From assembly GCA_044375415.1 (NCBI GenBank), contig JBILMS010000002.1:67288-131287 (forward strand): DNA of 64,000 bases, given 5' to 3'. Made by a program: the position numbers and the translations under genes. Below are positions 24,564 to 34,852 of this stretch, piece after piece. The stretch comes from JAWXBG01 sp044375415. GTDB lineage: Bacteria > Bacteroidota > Bacteroidia > Flavobacteriales_D > Sanyastnellaceae. Each line of letters opens with the position of its first letter. Position 1 is the first letter of the stretch. The notes under the pieces were generated by a model. It saw only the letters and a program-made list of their open reading frames with translations, made no database searches and was not told the DNA's origin.

Positions 24564-27500
24564 ATGAAAAATTTCTACTCCTCACTTCTATTGACGTTAG
24601 TAATGTGTAATTACTCATATGGCCAAAATCTCTGTTTCGATGAAGCCGCCGATGTTAACTACGCGGCTGGCAATGGGCCACAAAGTATCGCATCCGGGGA
24701 TTTCAACGAAGATGGTGATAGAGATGCCGTTGTTGTCAACTACCTTCAAGGCAACTTATCTGTCTACTTCGGAAATGGTGATGGGACTTTCGAAAATCAA
24801 CTTTCTATCGAAGGCGGAAGCGCACCAACCGAAGTCGAAGTTGCAGATATAAACAACGACAACAATCTCGACATAATCTGGTGTCAAAATTCTTCGGCTG
24901 TCATAATGGTCGCTAAAGGAAATGGTAATGGCACGTTTCAAAGTGTTGTTGCAAGTGTTGTCGACAATTGGATCACTTCCTACAGACAACAATTTGTCTT
25001 GGTGGATATTTCAGCAGATGGAGATTTAGATGTTGTTGTCAACGATCACGACGGTGATAGAATTGTTGTTTTGATTGGCGATGGAAATGGTTCTTTTTTT
25101 GCTAGTCAAAATCTTCCGACGGGAAATCAACCCCTAGACGTTACCGTGGGCGATTTTAATAGCGATGGTAATCCTGATATAGCATGCGGTTACGCCTATA
25201 CCGAAAATTTCATTACCGTTTTCATGAACAACGGTAGTGGAACTCTCAACAGTGGAACCAATATAACTGTAGGGAACCCATTTTATTTCTACCTCGAAGT
25301 GGGTAAATTCGATAACGACAATTTCAATGACATTCTGGTTGCCGGTTTGACTGAAGTACACTTCCTATCCGGAAATAACAATGGAACTTTTGATCCATCC
25401 ATAACTTATGGAATGGGAGGTTACGCGTCTGAAATAATCGCCGATGATTTCGATGATAATGGCGAACTCGATATTTTTATTTCCAATGAATCCGGTGGAT
25501 CCGTCTCTTTTCGAAGCGGAAACGGCAACGGAACCTTCGGTACACTGACCCCTTCCAGCGCTAAAGGAGAACCCATTGATGCGGCTGCCGCAGATTTTGA
25601 TAATGATGGCATTCTCGATATCGTAACTGCCAACTACGGAAACGATAATATCTCTTTCCTCAAAGGTGTAGGCAACGGCAAATTCGGTCCGAATATGTTG
25701 AACACTTTTGGAACTCCCTACGCTCTGGCATCAGGTGATGTAAACAACGATGGGAACGTTGATATCGCTACCGCAGAATCTTTCCCCGGTGGACTTTCAT
25801 TTATGATGGGTTTGGGTGATGGAACTTTCGAAGAAACTATTGCCCTTGTTTCCAATCTTAGCTTCGAGGATGTCGCGATCATGGATCTTAATAACGACAA
25901 CTTCGATGACATCATTGGCATGTACGCCTCAAGTCAACTAGGTGTGCACATCAGTAATGGGAATGGAACCTTCGATCCCGAAGTAATTTACACTGCGGGT
26001 TCAGGTGCCGGTGGAGATCGCGAAATTCACATAGCTGACATTGACAACGATGGAGACAATGACATCCTCGGAGTATATAATCAGGACGACGCCTTCTCGA
26101 TTCGAAAAAATAATGGGAACGGAACCTTTGCAAGTGAAGTAAGCTACGCTACTGCCGACATGCCTTACGATATTACGACAGGCGATTATGATGGAGATGG
26201 ATATCAAGATGTCTTTATAGCCCTGTATAACACCAACTCCATCGGCTATTTCGCCAATAATGGAAATGGAACATTCGCAAGCCCTATCAATGTCGGTGCA
26301 GGTCTTTCTCCGAGAAGCGTTGTCACAGGCGACTGGAATAATGACGGTGATCTCGATGTTGCTTGCACAAATAACAATAGCGTTGATATATCAATATTCG
26401 TTCAACCGGATGGTGGCGGTCTTCCCACCCCAACCTCAGTATCCACAGGTGTAAACAGCAGCCCAATGGAAATTACACAAGGTGACGTCAATGGTGATGG
26501 TGATACCGATTTGATCGTAGCTCTTCCCGGATACAATTCTATTGGAGTCTTATTCGGAAATGGTGATGGTACTTTTCAATCCGCAATTCAATTTCCGGTC
26601 GAACAAAGCCCTTATGATGCAGTGGTCGCAGATTTCAACAACGACGGTGATTTAGACTTGGGGGCTTCTAACTACGAATCTTATACCGTTTCCGTTATCC
26701 TCAACAATTCTTCCTTCATCAACGCAAATGGTCCTACTACTTTTTGCGAAGGAGAAAACGTTGTACTTACTGCTTCTATCGGAGCCTTTTATCTGTGGTC
26801 TAATGGAGCAACTACTCAGAGTATTACAGTCTCAGATAGCGGAGAGTACTACTGCGCTATCACCAATCAATCGGGCGATTGCACACTAATAACAGCAACC
26901 ATAACGGTGACGGTAAACGACAGTAACATCAATGTAACCATATTTGAAGAAGTTTGGGACAACGCTTGTGAAGGAGCTACTCCCTTCCCACTTGATGGTG
27001 GTTCTCCTCAAGGTGGAACCTATTCCGGTGAAGGTGTAACCAACGGTGTTTTCGATCCATCCACAGGAGCAGGAACGTATGAAATCACCTACACGTACGA
27101 AGAACAAGGCGGTTGTGCTTCGGGAAGTGATGTAGCTGTGCTTACAGTTTACGAATTACCCGAAATCATTTTTACCAGCGAATTCCCAACTACCATTTGC
27201 ATTGAAGATGGCATACAACCACTTAACGGCGTTACGCCCGAAGGAGGAATCTATTCGGGGAATGGAATCACGAATAACAGCATTGACCCCTCCATAAATG
27301 GCGAAGGAACAATCGGAATTACATACACCTACACAGATGAAAATGGATGCACTGCCAGTGAAGTGGAAGATGTTGTGCTTGATCTATGTCTCTCTGTTGG
27401 AGAAAATGCAAGTTCGACGTGTAAAGCCTATCCTACCCTATTCACAAATAACTTGAACCTACAAATGCAGAATTCAGGATGGGTAAAAATAACAGACTTA

Positions 27501-27629
27501 GAGGGAAAAATCGTTTTCCAGTCTTTCGTTTCTTCGGGTCTAAGTACGATTACCACTTTTGAATGGAGCTCCGGTTCATATATCATTCAGACAAATGATC
27601 AGAACATTAGAATTCAGAAAATACACTAA
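24564..27629 (+). CDS. T9SS-exported FG-GAP/VCBS-repeat protein
   Basis: The start at ATG 24564 (MKNFYSSLLLTLVMCNYSYGQ, signal peptide) replaces an in-frame ATG at 24471 and gives 1021 residues. About thirteen repeats of roughly 55 residues with D.N.DG..D(I/L) calcium-binding loops and GNGDGTF motifs make a beta-propeller (about 30-690). An Ig-like domain follows (FCEGENVVLTASIG), then two domains with GGTYSGEGVTNGVF and GGIYSGNGITNNSI. A short type A sorting domain is at the end. A hairpin TCACCC-attc-GGGTGA lies at 24501-24516 in the leader. The role is probably adhesion or glycan binding. No enzymatic motif is seen. Confidence 0.8.
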   Translation: MKNFYSSLLLTLVMCNYSYGQNLCFDEAADVNYAAGNGPQSIASGDFNEDGDRDAVVVNYLQGNLSVYFGNGDGTFENQLSIEGGSAPTEVEVADINNDNNLDIIWCQNSSAVIMVAKGNGNGTFQSVVASVVDNWITSYRQQFVLVDISADGDLDVVVNDHDGDRIVVLIGDGNGSFFASQNLPTGNQPLDVTVGDFNSDGNPDIACGYAYTENFITVFMNNGSGTLNSGTNITVGNPFYFYLEVGKFDNDNFNDILVAGLTEVHFLSGNNNGTFDPSITYGMGGYASEIIADDFDDNGELDIFISNESGGSVSFRSGNGNGTFGTLTPSSAKGEPIDAAAADFDNDGILDIVTANYGNDNISFLKGVGNGKFGPNMLNTFGTPYALASGDVNNDGNVDIATAESFPGGLSFMMGLGDGTFEETIALVSNLSFEDVAIMDLNNDNFDDIIGMYASSQLGVHISNGNGTFDPEVIYTAGSGAGGDREIHIADIDNDGDNDILGVYNQDDAFSIRKNNGNGTFASEVSYATADMPYDITTGDYDGDGYQDVFIALYNTNSIGYFANNGNGTFASPINVGAGLSPRSVVTGDWNNDGDLDVACTNNNSVDISIFVQPDGGGLPTPTSVSTGVNSSPMEITQGDVNGDGDTDLIVALPGYNSIGVLFGNGDGTFQSAIQFPVEQSPYDAVVADFNNDGDLDLGASNYESYTVSVILNNSSFINANGPTTFCEGENVVLTASIGAFYLWSNGATTQSITVSDSGEYYCAITNQSGDCTLITATITVTVNDSNINVTIFEEVWDNACEGATPFPLDGGSPQGGTYSGEGVTNGVFDPSTGAGTYEITYTYEEQGGCASGSDVAVLTVYELPEIIFTSEFPTTICIEDGIQPLNGVTPEGGIYSGNGITNNSIDPSINGEGTIGITYTYTDENGCTASEVEDVVLDLCLSVGENASSTCKAYPTLFTNNLNLQMQNSGWVKITDLEGKIVFQSFVSSGLSTITTFEWSSGSYIIQTNDQNIRIQKIH

Positions 27630-27654
27630 ACACTAACATATACTTCCATGAAAG

Positions 27655-27687
27655 ACCCTATCCCAATCGGATAGGGTTTTTCCTTTT
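27655..27687 (+). terminator. strong intrinsic terminator after the FG-GAP gene
   Basis: ACCCTATCC (27655-27663), loop CAATC, GGATAGGGT (27669-27677), then TTTTCCTTTT. The nine-base perfect stem with T tract is a textbook Rho-independent terminator. The A run before the stem could extend it. Confidence 0.9.
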
Positions 27688-27755
27688 AACACTTTTAAGA
27701 TTATCGCCGGTAAACCTTTCCGTTTCCGTTTTAGTCTTGAAAGAAATATTGACAA

Positions 27756-28622
27756 ATGAAACTATCCCTTCTCTTCGCATGTACCATAAGCATCTTTCAA
27801 CTATCAGCTCAAGATTATGAACCTTTATTAAATGAAGACCATACTTGGAAACAACTCGTCTACGGATGGACAACCTTTGGGCAAGAAATCAAAATTGAGG
27901 GAGATACCGCCATTGGTGAATTCACATATAAAAAAATATATGCGGCTACCGAGCCCTTGTGGGATGTTTGGTTCTTACACGGAGCATATCGTGAAGATAT
28001 TGCAGAACAAACAATTTACAAATGGAATGGTACTTTCGACGAAATAATTTACAAGTTTTCTGCTGAAGAAGGTGAGACCTTCACCATTTCACCTATGGGT
28101 TTTCCAACCGAAATGCTCGTTTCCTCCATCGGAACAACTACAGTAAATGGCGACCTAAGAAAAACCATTTCTTTTGAAAACGACTGGTATACAGAAGTGT
28201 GGGTCGTAGGTGTTGGATCTTCCTTGGGAGTACTAAATCCTGCCACGAATTTTCCCGACTTTAATCCTGTGCTCACTTGCTTTTATCTGGGAAATAACCT
28301 CGCTTACGATAATCCAAATGAAAGTACAGATTGCGATTTGTCCTTAAGTATCGAAACGGCAGGCATCAGCTCCGTAAATGCTTTTCCAAATCCAAGCTCC
28401 GGTAAATTTCGTCTAAGCCTTTACCCTGAATTTAAATCTACATCCTATGAAATCATGGACTCCCAAGGTTCGCTAGTCCAAAGCAGCAGAGCTATCATGG
28501 AGGGTGCAGAACTGGATCTCTCCGGTTTTGCCGACGGCACATATTACCTTAAATTTATAGTTGACCAAAAAACAGTAAAAGTTATACCTTTGGTCAAGCA
28601 AACGCAATTCGGTGAAAAATAA
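27756..28622 (+). CDS. small T9SS type A sorting-domain protein
   Basis: A 288-residue protein with a signal peptide (MKLSLLFACTISIFQLSAQ). A middle domain of about 180 residues (YEPLLNEDHTWKQLVYG...) follows, and then a C-terminal type A sorting domain (VNAFPNPSSGKFRLSLYP, DLSGFADGTYYLKF). The HTWKQL...I.GDT...YKKIY pattern recurs in short Bacteroidota secreted proteins of unknown function. It overlaps the next gene by 11 bp, which suggests translational coupling with the lipoprotein. Confidence 0.75.
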   Translation: MKLSLLFACTISIFQLSAQDYEPLLNEDHTWKQLVYGWTTFGQEIKIEGDTAIGEFTYKKIYAATEPLWDVWFLHGAYREDIAEQTIYKWNGTFDEIIYKFSAEEGETFTISPMGFPTEMLVSSIGTTTVNGDLRKTISFENDWYTEVWVVGVGSSLGVLNPATNFPDFNPVLTCFYLGNNLAYDNPNESTDCDLSLSIETAGISSVNAFPNPSSGKFRLSLYPEFKSTSYEIMDSQGSLVQSSRAIMEGAELDLSGFADGTYYLKFIVDQKTVKVIPLVKQTQFGEK

Positions 28623-29172
28623 ATCTTGGCTTCTTATTTCCTTTTTTTTCCTTGGTGGAATATGCCTGCTGTTGGCGTGCTCATCAAAATCTAATGCAAG
28701 TAAATCCAGTTTACCGGTTACCATTTTGCTCACTCAAACTGCCGCCTATTGTGGCGGTGCCCAACCTCCTGAAGAATTATTAAATGCACTCGCCACGCCT
28801 CAACCATTGGCAGGAGAAAAAATGTTCATCCGCTCCGGAAATAAAAATAATCCCGGTGAAACGTCTATTATAGAAGTTGTAACCGGCGCAGATGGTAGTG
28901 CCTCTTTTTTTCTCAATGCCGGTGAATACTATGTCGTTTTCGAAAATAAACAAGATAAAACTACGTACGAGGAATATAAAATTAAATACGGTTCAGGCTC
29001 CGGGTATTATGAACCTATAGATTTGAAATGTCTCGATGAATGGCTCTCAAAACCTGAACTTGTTTTTGTTGTTTCGGATACAATGATAAATCCACTCACT
29101 CTAAATGTTTACAAACCCTGCTCGTGGAATTCTATTCCATGTGCACAATTTACCGGATCCCTACCTCCTTGA
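28612..29172 (+). CDS. predicted lipoprotein
   Basis: The frame begins with GTG at 28612 inside the end of the previous gene and gives 186 residues. The lipobox is LLLAC, with acylated Cys at 23. The mature part is about 160 residues. It contains GEKMFIRSGNKNNPGETSII and a GEYYVVFENKQDKTTYEEYK segment that resembles the carboxypeptidase-regulatory beta-sandwich found in Bacteroidota surface proteins. I do not recognise a specific function. The 11-bp overlap and identical strand imply one operon with the T9SS protein upstream. Confidence 0.65.
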   Translation: MKNKSWLLISFFFLGGICLLLACSSKSNASKSSLPVTILLTQTAAYCGGAQPPEELLNALATPQPLAGEKMFIRSGNKNNPGETSIIEVVTGADGSASFFLNAGEYYVVFENKQDKTTYEEYKIKYGSGSGYYEPIDLKCLDEWLSKPELVFVVSDTMINPLTLNVYKPCSWNSIPCAQFTGSLPP

Positions 29173-29182
29173 TTTTTGAATT

Positions 29183-29704
29183 ATGCCGCTAATTCTTCCT
29201 GTTCGAGATAAAAGTCCACAATTCGGACACGATTGTTTCATTGCCGAAAATGCTACCATCGTTGGTGATGTAGTGATGGGCAAAGAGTGTTCCGTATGGT
29301 TCAATGCAGTTGTGCGAGGTGATGTGCATAGTATCCGTATGGGTGATCGTGTAAACATTCAGGATCATGCAATCATTCATTGCACCTATCAAAAAGCAAA
29401 TGTCACCATTGGAAATCGAGTGAGTATTGGTCATCGTGCCATTGTTCACGGATGCACAATTCACGATGACGTATTAATTGGTATGGGAGCCATTGTGATG
29501 GATAATTGTATCATCGAGTCAAACTCGATCATTGCTGCGGGAGCTGTTGTACTTGAAGGTACACATGTACTTTCCGGTTCTATTTATGCCGGTATCCCCG
29601 CTAAAAAAGTGAAAGAAGTTTCATCGCAACTTAGCGAAGGCGAAATCGCCAGAATAGCCAACAACTATGTAATGTATTCCTCTTGGTTTAAAACACAAGG
29701 ATAA
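29183..29704 (+). CDS. gamma carbonic anhydrase family protein (YrdA/CaiE-like)
   Basis: A 173-residue left-handed beta-helix protein built of hexapeptide repeats. Histidines H66, H84 and H89 are placed like the zinc ligands of gamma-class carbonic anhydrases (IIHC, IGHRAIVHGC). YrdA-type members are often of uncertain enzymatic activity. The start is 10 bp after the lipoprotein stop. It is convergent with the TonB receptor gene, with 7 bp between the stops. Confidence 0.85.
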   Translation: MPLILPVRDKSPQFGHDCFIAENATIVGDVVMGKECSVWFNAVVRGDVHSIRMGDRVNIQDHAIIHCTYQKANVTIGNRVSIGHRAIVHGCTIHDDVLIGMGAIVMDNCIIESNSIIAAGAVVLEGTHVLSGSIYAGIPAKKVKEVSSQLSEGEIARIANNYVMYSSWFKTQG

Positions 29705-29707
29705 TCT

Positions 29708-29722
29708 CGTCTTAAAAAGACG
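29708..29722. terminator. short hairpin at convergent stops
   Basis: CGTCTT-aaa-AAGACG spans the TonB-receptor stop codon (29712-29714) between convergent genes. There is no clear T tract, so this is only a possible transcription stop. Confidence 0.3.
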
Positions 29723-31943
29723 CTCTCAAACTCACGTACACATTTCTTCCCGGTGAATTGACACCGGAAGCAAACATACGATAATTTGTGTCCAAAATAT
29801 TCTCCACCCCCGCTTGCGCCGTCATGTTTTTCCGAACATCATAACTGCCCTTTAAATTTAAAGTGTACCAAGTGGGCATACCCTCCGGTGTAGCATAACG
29901 TTCGTTGTCTTCTGTTCCTAATCGATAATCCGCAATCTTTTTCTCTCCATTGTAAAGACCATAAACTTCTCCGGCAAATCTTCCCTTTTTGTAGGCAATT
30001 GCCAATCTACCAAACATAGGCGGAATGTGATCCAAGGGTGTCCAGGCAGTGTCGCTATCAATTCTTCCAAGGGTATAGTTTACTGATGCACTCAACAAAA
30101 GAACCTTCGAGGGATGATAACGAAAACCTGCATAAAAACCGGTTATGTATGCCCTGTCCTTATTGACCGTTTGATACACATAACTAATAGTGTCTCCATA
30201 CTGTACTTCCGAACTTCCATTGTATTTGCCCGGACCCGTAGTCAAGAGATTGCGCAAGATGTTGTACCAACCGTTTAACTCTACAATCACCTTGTTGTTG
30301 AAACTTTTTGTGATACCAATCTCCGAATTATAACTGTATTCCGGTTTTAATTCCGAATTAGGTACAATCAAAATTCCCGGCTCTCCATTTTCGGGTGTAG
30401 TAGATTCAAATACCTTTCCTACATCATCTACATTCGGAACCCGATATCCCGTTGCAAAAAGTAAATTCAATTTCCACATTTTCGAAGGAGATGCAGAAAC
30501 ACCCGCACTACCTGTCAACGCCGAACTTCGTTGTATAGCATCTCTAAACGGAAAAGGAAAAAACTCATCCGGAATAAAAGAACTCTCAAGTGCATTAAAC
30601 GAATACCTCAAACCTCCTTGTAAATCAATTCCTTTCTTTATTTCCCAGATATCATTTACATAAGCCGAGGTAGAAATCGTTGTACTTCCACCATTCGGAT
30701 ACCGAGTATCGGAATTGCCTCGCTCACCTGTAATGATGTTTTCTGTGTGAGCTGTGCTCGTTACATCATTCGTAGTGGCTTCTAAACCATAACGCAAAAG
30801 ATTATCCTTAAATCCTTTCTGAGCATCGAAATTCGCAGTAAAAACAGACACAGATTCCATCTGACTTTTACGAACATCCTCCCCTAAACTGCGCGTGTGT
30901 CTGCTCTCTTTAAAACTCTGATAAGCCGCAGTGAACATTGCCTGATCGTATTTAGGATCTTTGCGATTTGTCTGAAATTGGTAGGACATCATCAACCATT
31001 CCTCCGGACCGTAATACCATTCTGCATATCGAAGTTTTCCGTTTCTTCTGTCCGTTAATCGATCGTATCTGGGTACATCGGTACTTGTGCTATAATGTAT
31101 GTTCACGTAATGATTGATTCCACTCGCCGGACTGAATCGAAACTTCTGAAGTGCATTCATTTGAGAGTAACCGGTGAATCGTTGCAAACTAGGATCGTTA
31201 TTTTTCACAACGCTATCCAGACCGTTAATCCGTTCCACAAATTCATTTCTGTCGAATAAATCTTTGTAGTCCTTGTTAAAAGGATTATCCCTTTTACCCG
31301 AATGCATATCACCAAATTCCGAAATCGTAAGACTAGTTAGCGATGCCCATTTTTTTCCACCGATATTAAAATCAGCGTGACCTGTCATTTCATTATTTAC
31401 CCTCCCATAACGGAGCATACCGGAGCCGGTTACTTGGACGGTGTCCACAAAAGACAACATCGGTCGCACCGTTCGAAAGTGCATTACTCCTCCCATAGCA
31501 TCGGAGCCATAAACAGTGCTACCCGGACCAAAAATGATCTCCGCCCTTTCCAAAATATTCTGATCGACACGAAGTACATTTTGAAGATGACCTCCTCTGA
31601 AAATGGCATTGTTCATACGAACATCATCCACCACTATCAATACGCGGTTGGCTTCCATTCCTCGAATAACCGGACTTCCGCCCCCTGCTTGACTGCGTTG
31701 CACGTTTATTTTTCCGGTGGCTTGAAGAAGATAGGCAGCATCTTGCGCATTACCCAGCCTAATTTCCTCTTTGCTTATAAGGTCGATTTGATTTGGTACA
31801 TTTTTTTTGATGTCCTCGAATTTCGAAGTAACAATAATCACCTCATTTAATTCCAAAGCCGTGCTATCTTCATCACTCAAAATCTGAGCTTTGACACTAC
31901 CAAACGAAATAAAAAGGAAAACTAAAAAGACTAATAACTTCAT
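29712..31943 (-). CDS. TonB-dependent outer-membrane receptor
   Basis: A 743-residue receptor with a signal peptide (MKLLVFLVFLFISFGSVKAQ) and no carboxypeptidase-like extension. A plug domain is at about 30-160 with ALELNEVIIVTS (TonB-box-like region), GGGSPVIRGMEANRVLIVVD and GPGSTVYGSDAMGGVMHF. The remaining residues form a 22-strand barrel ending ...VYVSLRASF. The plug is most like haem/haemoglobin-type receptors (HmuR/BtuB-like). There is no SusD partner, so starch-type glycan uptake is unlikely. The ligand remains unassigned. It ends near mutS but is not clearly in its operon (mutS stop at 32031, 87 bp upstream). Confidence 0.88.
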   Translation of the reverse strand: MKLLVFLVFLFISFGSVKAQILSDEDSTALELNEVIIVTSKFEDIKKNVPNQIDLISKEEIRLGNAQDAAYLLQATGKINVQRSQAGGGSPVIRGMEANRVLIVVDDVRMNNAIFRGGHLQNVLRVDQNILERAEIIFGPGSTVYGSDAMGGVMHFRTVRPMLSFVDTVQVTGSGMLRYGRVNNEMTGHADFNIGGKKWASLTSLTISEFGDMHSGKRDNPFNKDYKDLFDRNEFVERINGLDSVVKNNDPSLQRFTGYSQMNALQKFRFSPASGINHYVNIHYSTSTDVPRYDRLTDRRNGKLRYAEWYYGPEEWLMMSYQFQTNRKDPKYDQAMFTAAYQSFKESRHTRSLGEDVRKSQMESVSVFTANFDAQKGFKDNLLRYGLEATTNDVTSTAHTENIITGERGNSDTRYPNGGSTTISTSAYVNDIWEIKKGIDLQGGLRYSFNALESSFIPDEFFPFPFRDAIQRSSALTGSAGVSASPSKMWKLNLLFATGYRVPNVDDVGKVFESTTPENGEPGILIVPNSELKPEYSYNSEIGITKSFNNKVIVELNGWYNILRNLLTTGPGKYNGSSEVQYGDTISYVYQTVNKDRAYITGFYAGFRYHPSKVLLLSASVNYTLGRIDSDTAWTPLDHIPPMFGRLAIAYKKGRFAGEVYGLYNGEKKIADYRLGTEDNERYATPEGMPTWYTLNLKGSYDVRKNMTAQAGVENILDTNYRMFASGVNSPGRNVYVSLRASF

Positions 31944-32030
31944 AAGGCTGATTTTCGTGACAAATAGTTCGTCCAGTTATCAAAAATCAATCCAAAAAAG
32001 CCCATTTTGCTGAATATACAGAGGTTCTAC

Positions 32031-34652
32031 CTACTTCCCAAGCAACTTTCTAATCTCATGTAATTTAAGTAAGGCTTCAACCGGAGTTAATGTGTTGATA
32101 TCCAAATGCAATATCTGCTCTCGAATTACTCCCAAGGTGGGATCATCCAATTGAAAGAAACTCAATTGCATGGACTCCTGTCGATTCGCTTCCTGCATTT
32201 TCTGATTCATATTCTCACTTCCGTGGCTTCTTTCGAGCAACCGGAGAATTTCCCCGGCCCTATCCACCACTCTCACCGGCATACCCGCCAGTTTTGCTAC
32301 ATGAATTCCAAAACTATGATTGCTTCCTCCCTTTTCCAATTTGCGCAAAAAGAGGATGCGATTTGAAACCTCCTTAACACTCACATTAAAATTATGAATG
32401 CGCTCAAAGTGTCCTTCCAATTCATTCAACTCGTGGTAGTGCGTTGCAAATAAGGTTTTGGCTCGAGCCTTCGGGTGCTCGTGTATGAATTCTGCAATTG
32501 CCCTAGCTATAGATATTCCATCGTAAGTCGATGTTCCTCTTCCGATTTCATCGAGCAAAACAAGCGAACGATCACTTAAGTTGTTCAAGATACTGGCCGT
32601 CTCGTTCATCTCTACCATAAATGTAGATTCTCCGCTACTGATATTGTCGCTGGCACCAACGCGGGTAAATATCTTATCTACTACTCCAATATCTGCGGCT
32701 TTTGCGGGCACAAAAGATCCCATCTGCGCCATCAAAACAATCAATGCCGTTTGACGAAGTACGGCAGACTTACCACTCATATTCGGACCGGTGATCATCA
32801 TGATTTGTTGATGATCATTGTCCAAATACACATCGTTGCTCACATATTCATTGCCCGCAGCCAAAGTCTGCTCTATAACCGGGTGACGACCTTGAAGAAT
32901 TTTTAGCTCGGTACCCTCCGATAGATTTGGACGGACGTAGTGATTCTTCAAAGCTACTTTTGCAAAAGACATCAGGCAATCGAACTGTGCAAGTATCTGA
33001 GCGTCGAGCTGAATCGCCGCTACGTAGCCTAATGCAGCAGAAACCAGATCATTAAACAATGCAATTTCCAATCGCTCAATCTTCTCCTCGGCACCGAATA
33101 TTTTTGATTCGTATTCCTTCAGTTCTTCTGTAATGTATCGTTCGGCTTGAGTTAAAGTCTGCTTCCTAATCCACTCCGGTGGAACCTTATCTTTATGCGT
33201 ATTTCTTACTTCGATGTAATATCCAAATACATTGTTGTGCGCAATCTTTAGCGATGTAATACCGGTCCTTTCGCTTTCACGTTCTTGTAATTGTTGCAAA
33301 TACTCTTTTCCATTGTGAGCCAATGCGCGAAGTTCATCCAATTCAGGGTGAATGCCCTTGGCAATGACCGGACCTCGATTGATTGCCATGGGTGGATCCG
33401 GATGTAATTCCCGTGCAATTCTATCTCGCAAGGGAAGGCACAAATTCAATTGACTACCGATACGTTTCAATTCATCATTGGGAGAAAAATCGCAGAATAA
33501 TTTGATCGGCTCCATCGCTTCAAATGCACGTTTGATTTGCATTAATTCGCGCGGATTGATTCGTCCGGTACTTACCTTCGATGCAAGCCTTTCGAGATCC
33601 CCAATATGTTTTAACTCCAAATATAAATTTTGCAGATCATCGGATTTCTTGCAGAGATATTCCACTACCGACAATCGATGATTGATTTGATTTACTTCCT
33701 TTAATGGCAGCAACATCCACCTTCTCATCAAACGCGCTCCCATGGGGGATACCGTGTGATCCATCACATGCAATAACGTATGTGCATTTTCATTTGCACT
33801 GGAAATCAATTCAAGATTTCGAATCGTAAACTTATCCAGCCATACATATTTCGCTTCATCGATCCTCGATATCTGAGCTATGTGCGCCGTCTTATCGTGT
33901 TGTGTTTCTTCTAAATAATGCAAAGCAGCACCCGATGCTGCTATGGCAAGATCCAATTCGTCGATACCAAAACCCTTTAGATTCTTAGTACCGAAATGCC
34001 TGGTGAGTTTGTCATTTCCAAAATCTGTGGTAAATACCCACTCATCCAATCGAAACGTATAAAACTTTTCTCCAAAAACTTCTTTGAATTCGCGATCTGC
34101 ATTTTTTTGATACAGAACTTCACTTGGCTGAAAACCCTGCACCAATTTTTCTACATAATCTTTCGTACCTTGAGCTGTCAGAAATTCGCCCGTGCTTATA
34201 TCCAAAAATGCCACACCTGCTTTATCCCCCTTCATGGCAACGGCTGCGAGAAATTGATTTTGCCGCGACTCAATCGTTTTATCGTGATAAGAAACCCCCG
34301 GAGTAACCAACTCGGTTATTCCTCTTTTTACAATTTTCTTGGTGAGCTTTGGGTCTTCAAGCTGATCGCAAATCGCAACCCTATTACCGGCCTTTACTAA
34401 TTTGGGTAAATAAGTATCAAGCGAATGATGAGGGAAACCGGCCAATTCAACGTATGCCGCCGAACCATTTTTTCTTTTGGTAAGAACAATACCTAAAATA
34501 GCAGAAGCCTTGACGGCATCTTCGCCAAATGTTTCGTAGAAATCTCCGACACGAAACAACAATAAAGCATCCGGGTACTTAACCTTCACTTCATTGTACT
34601 GCTTCATCAGAGGTGTTTCCACCGGTGTTTCCTTTTCGCTCAATGCACTCAT
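32031..34652 (-). CDS. mutS: DNA mismatch repair protein MutS
   Basis: An 873-residue MutS, which recognises mismatches and recruits MutL. The N-terminal mismatch-binding domain has LFRVGDFYETFGEDA (the F-x-E motif is FYE). The ATPase Walker A, TGPNMSGKSAVL, is near residue 620, followed by LLDEIGRGTSTYDG and FATHYHEL. Length is typical. It lies downstream of clpX (200 bp, with a hairpin terminator between), so it probably has its own promoter. No mutL is nearby. Confidence 0.97.
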   Translation of the reverse strand: MSALSEKETPVETPLMKQYNEVKVKYPDALLLFRVGDFYETFGEDAVKASAILGIVLTKRKNGSAAYVELAGFPHHSLDTYLPKLVKAGNRVAICDQLEDPKLTKKIVKRGITELVTPGVSYHDKTIESRQNQFLAAVAMKGDKAGVAFLDISTGEFLTAQGTKDYVEKLVQGFQPSEVLYQKNADREFKEVFGEKFYTFRLDEWVFTTDFGNDKLTRHFGTKNLKGFGIDELDLAIAASGAALHYLEETQHDKTAHIAQISRIDEAKYVWLDKFTIRNLELISSANENAHTLLHVMDHTVSPMGARLMRRWMLLPLKEVNQINHRLSVVEYLCKKSDDLQNLYLELKHIGDLERLASKVSTGRINPRELMQIKRAFEAMEPIKLFCDFSPNDELKRIGSQLNLCLPLRDRIARELHPDPPMAINRGPVIAKGIHPELDELRALAHNGKEYLQQLQERESERTGITSLKIAHNNVFGYYIEVRNTHKDKVPPEWIRKQTLTQAERYITEELKEYESKIFGAEEKIERLEIALFNDLVSAALGYVAAIQLDAQILAQFDCLMSFAKVALKNHYVRPNLSEGTELKILQGRHPVIEQTLAAGNEYVSNDVYLDNDHQQIMMITGPNMSGKSAVLRQTALIVLMAQMGSFVPAKAADIGVVDKIFTRVGASDNISSGESTFMVEMNETASILNNLSDRSLVLLDEIGRGTSTYDGISIARAIAEFIHEHPKARAKTLFATHYHELNELEGHFERIHNFNVSVKEVSNRILFLRKLEKGGSNHSFGIHVAKLAGMPVRVVDRAGEILRLLERSHGSENMNQKMQEANRQESMQLSFFQLDDPTLGVIREQILHLDINTLTPVEALLKLHEIRKLLGK

Positions 34653-34710
34653 TTTTGGCTGATCGTTACGAATGTAAGGCTGATTTTTTTGAACGGTTTA
34701 TCCAAAAAGC

Positions 34711-34741
34711 AAAACTGCCGCTTCTGTAAGGAAGTCGGCAG
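34711..34741 (-). terminator. intrinsic terminator after clpX
   Basis: On the minus strand the stem CTGCCG...CGGCAG (34741-34736 with 34720-34715) extends by GAAG/CTTC with one bulge. TTTTGCTTTTT follows. This is a good Rho-independent terminator for the clpX transcript. Confidence 0.8.
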
Positions 34742-34852
34742 CCTCGCGGAAAATCATTTAAAATCGTTAAAGCGAAAGTACAGGCAGCCTCCGGGCCCCC
34801 TCCATTTTTTCACAGGCCCTTTTTCAACAATTCGCCAACAGCTTGTGAACGA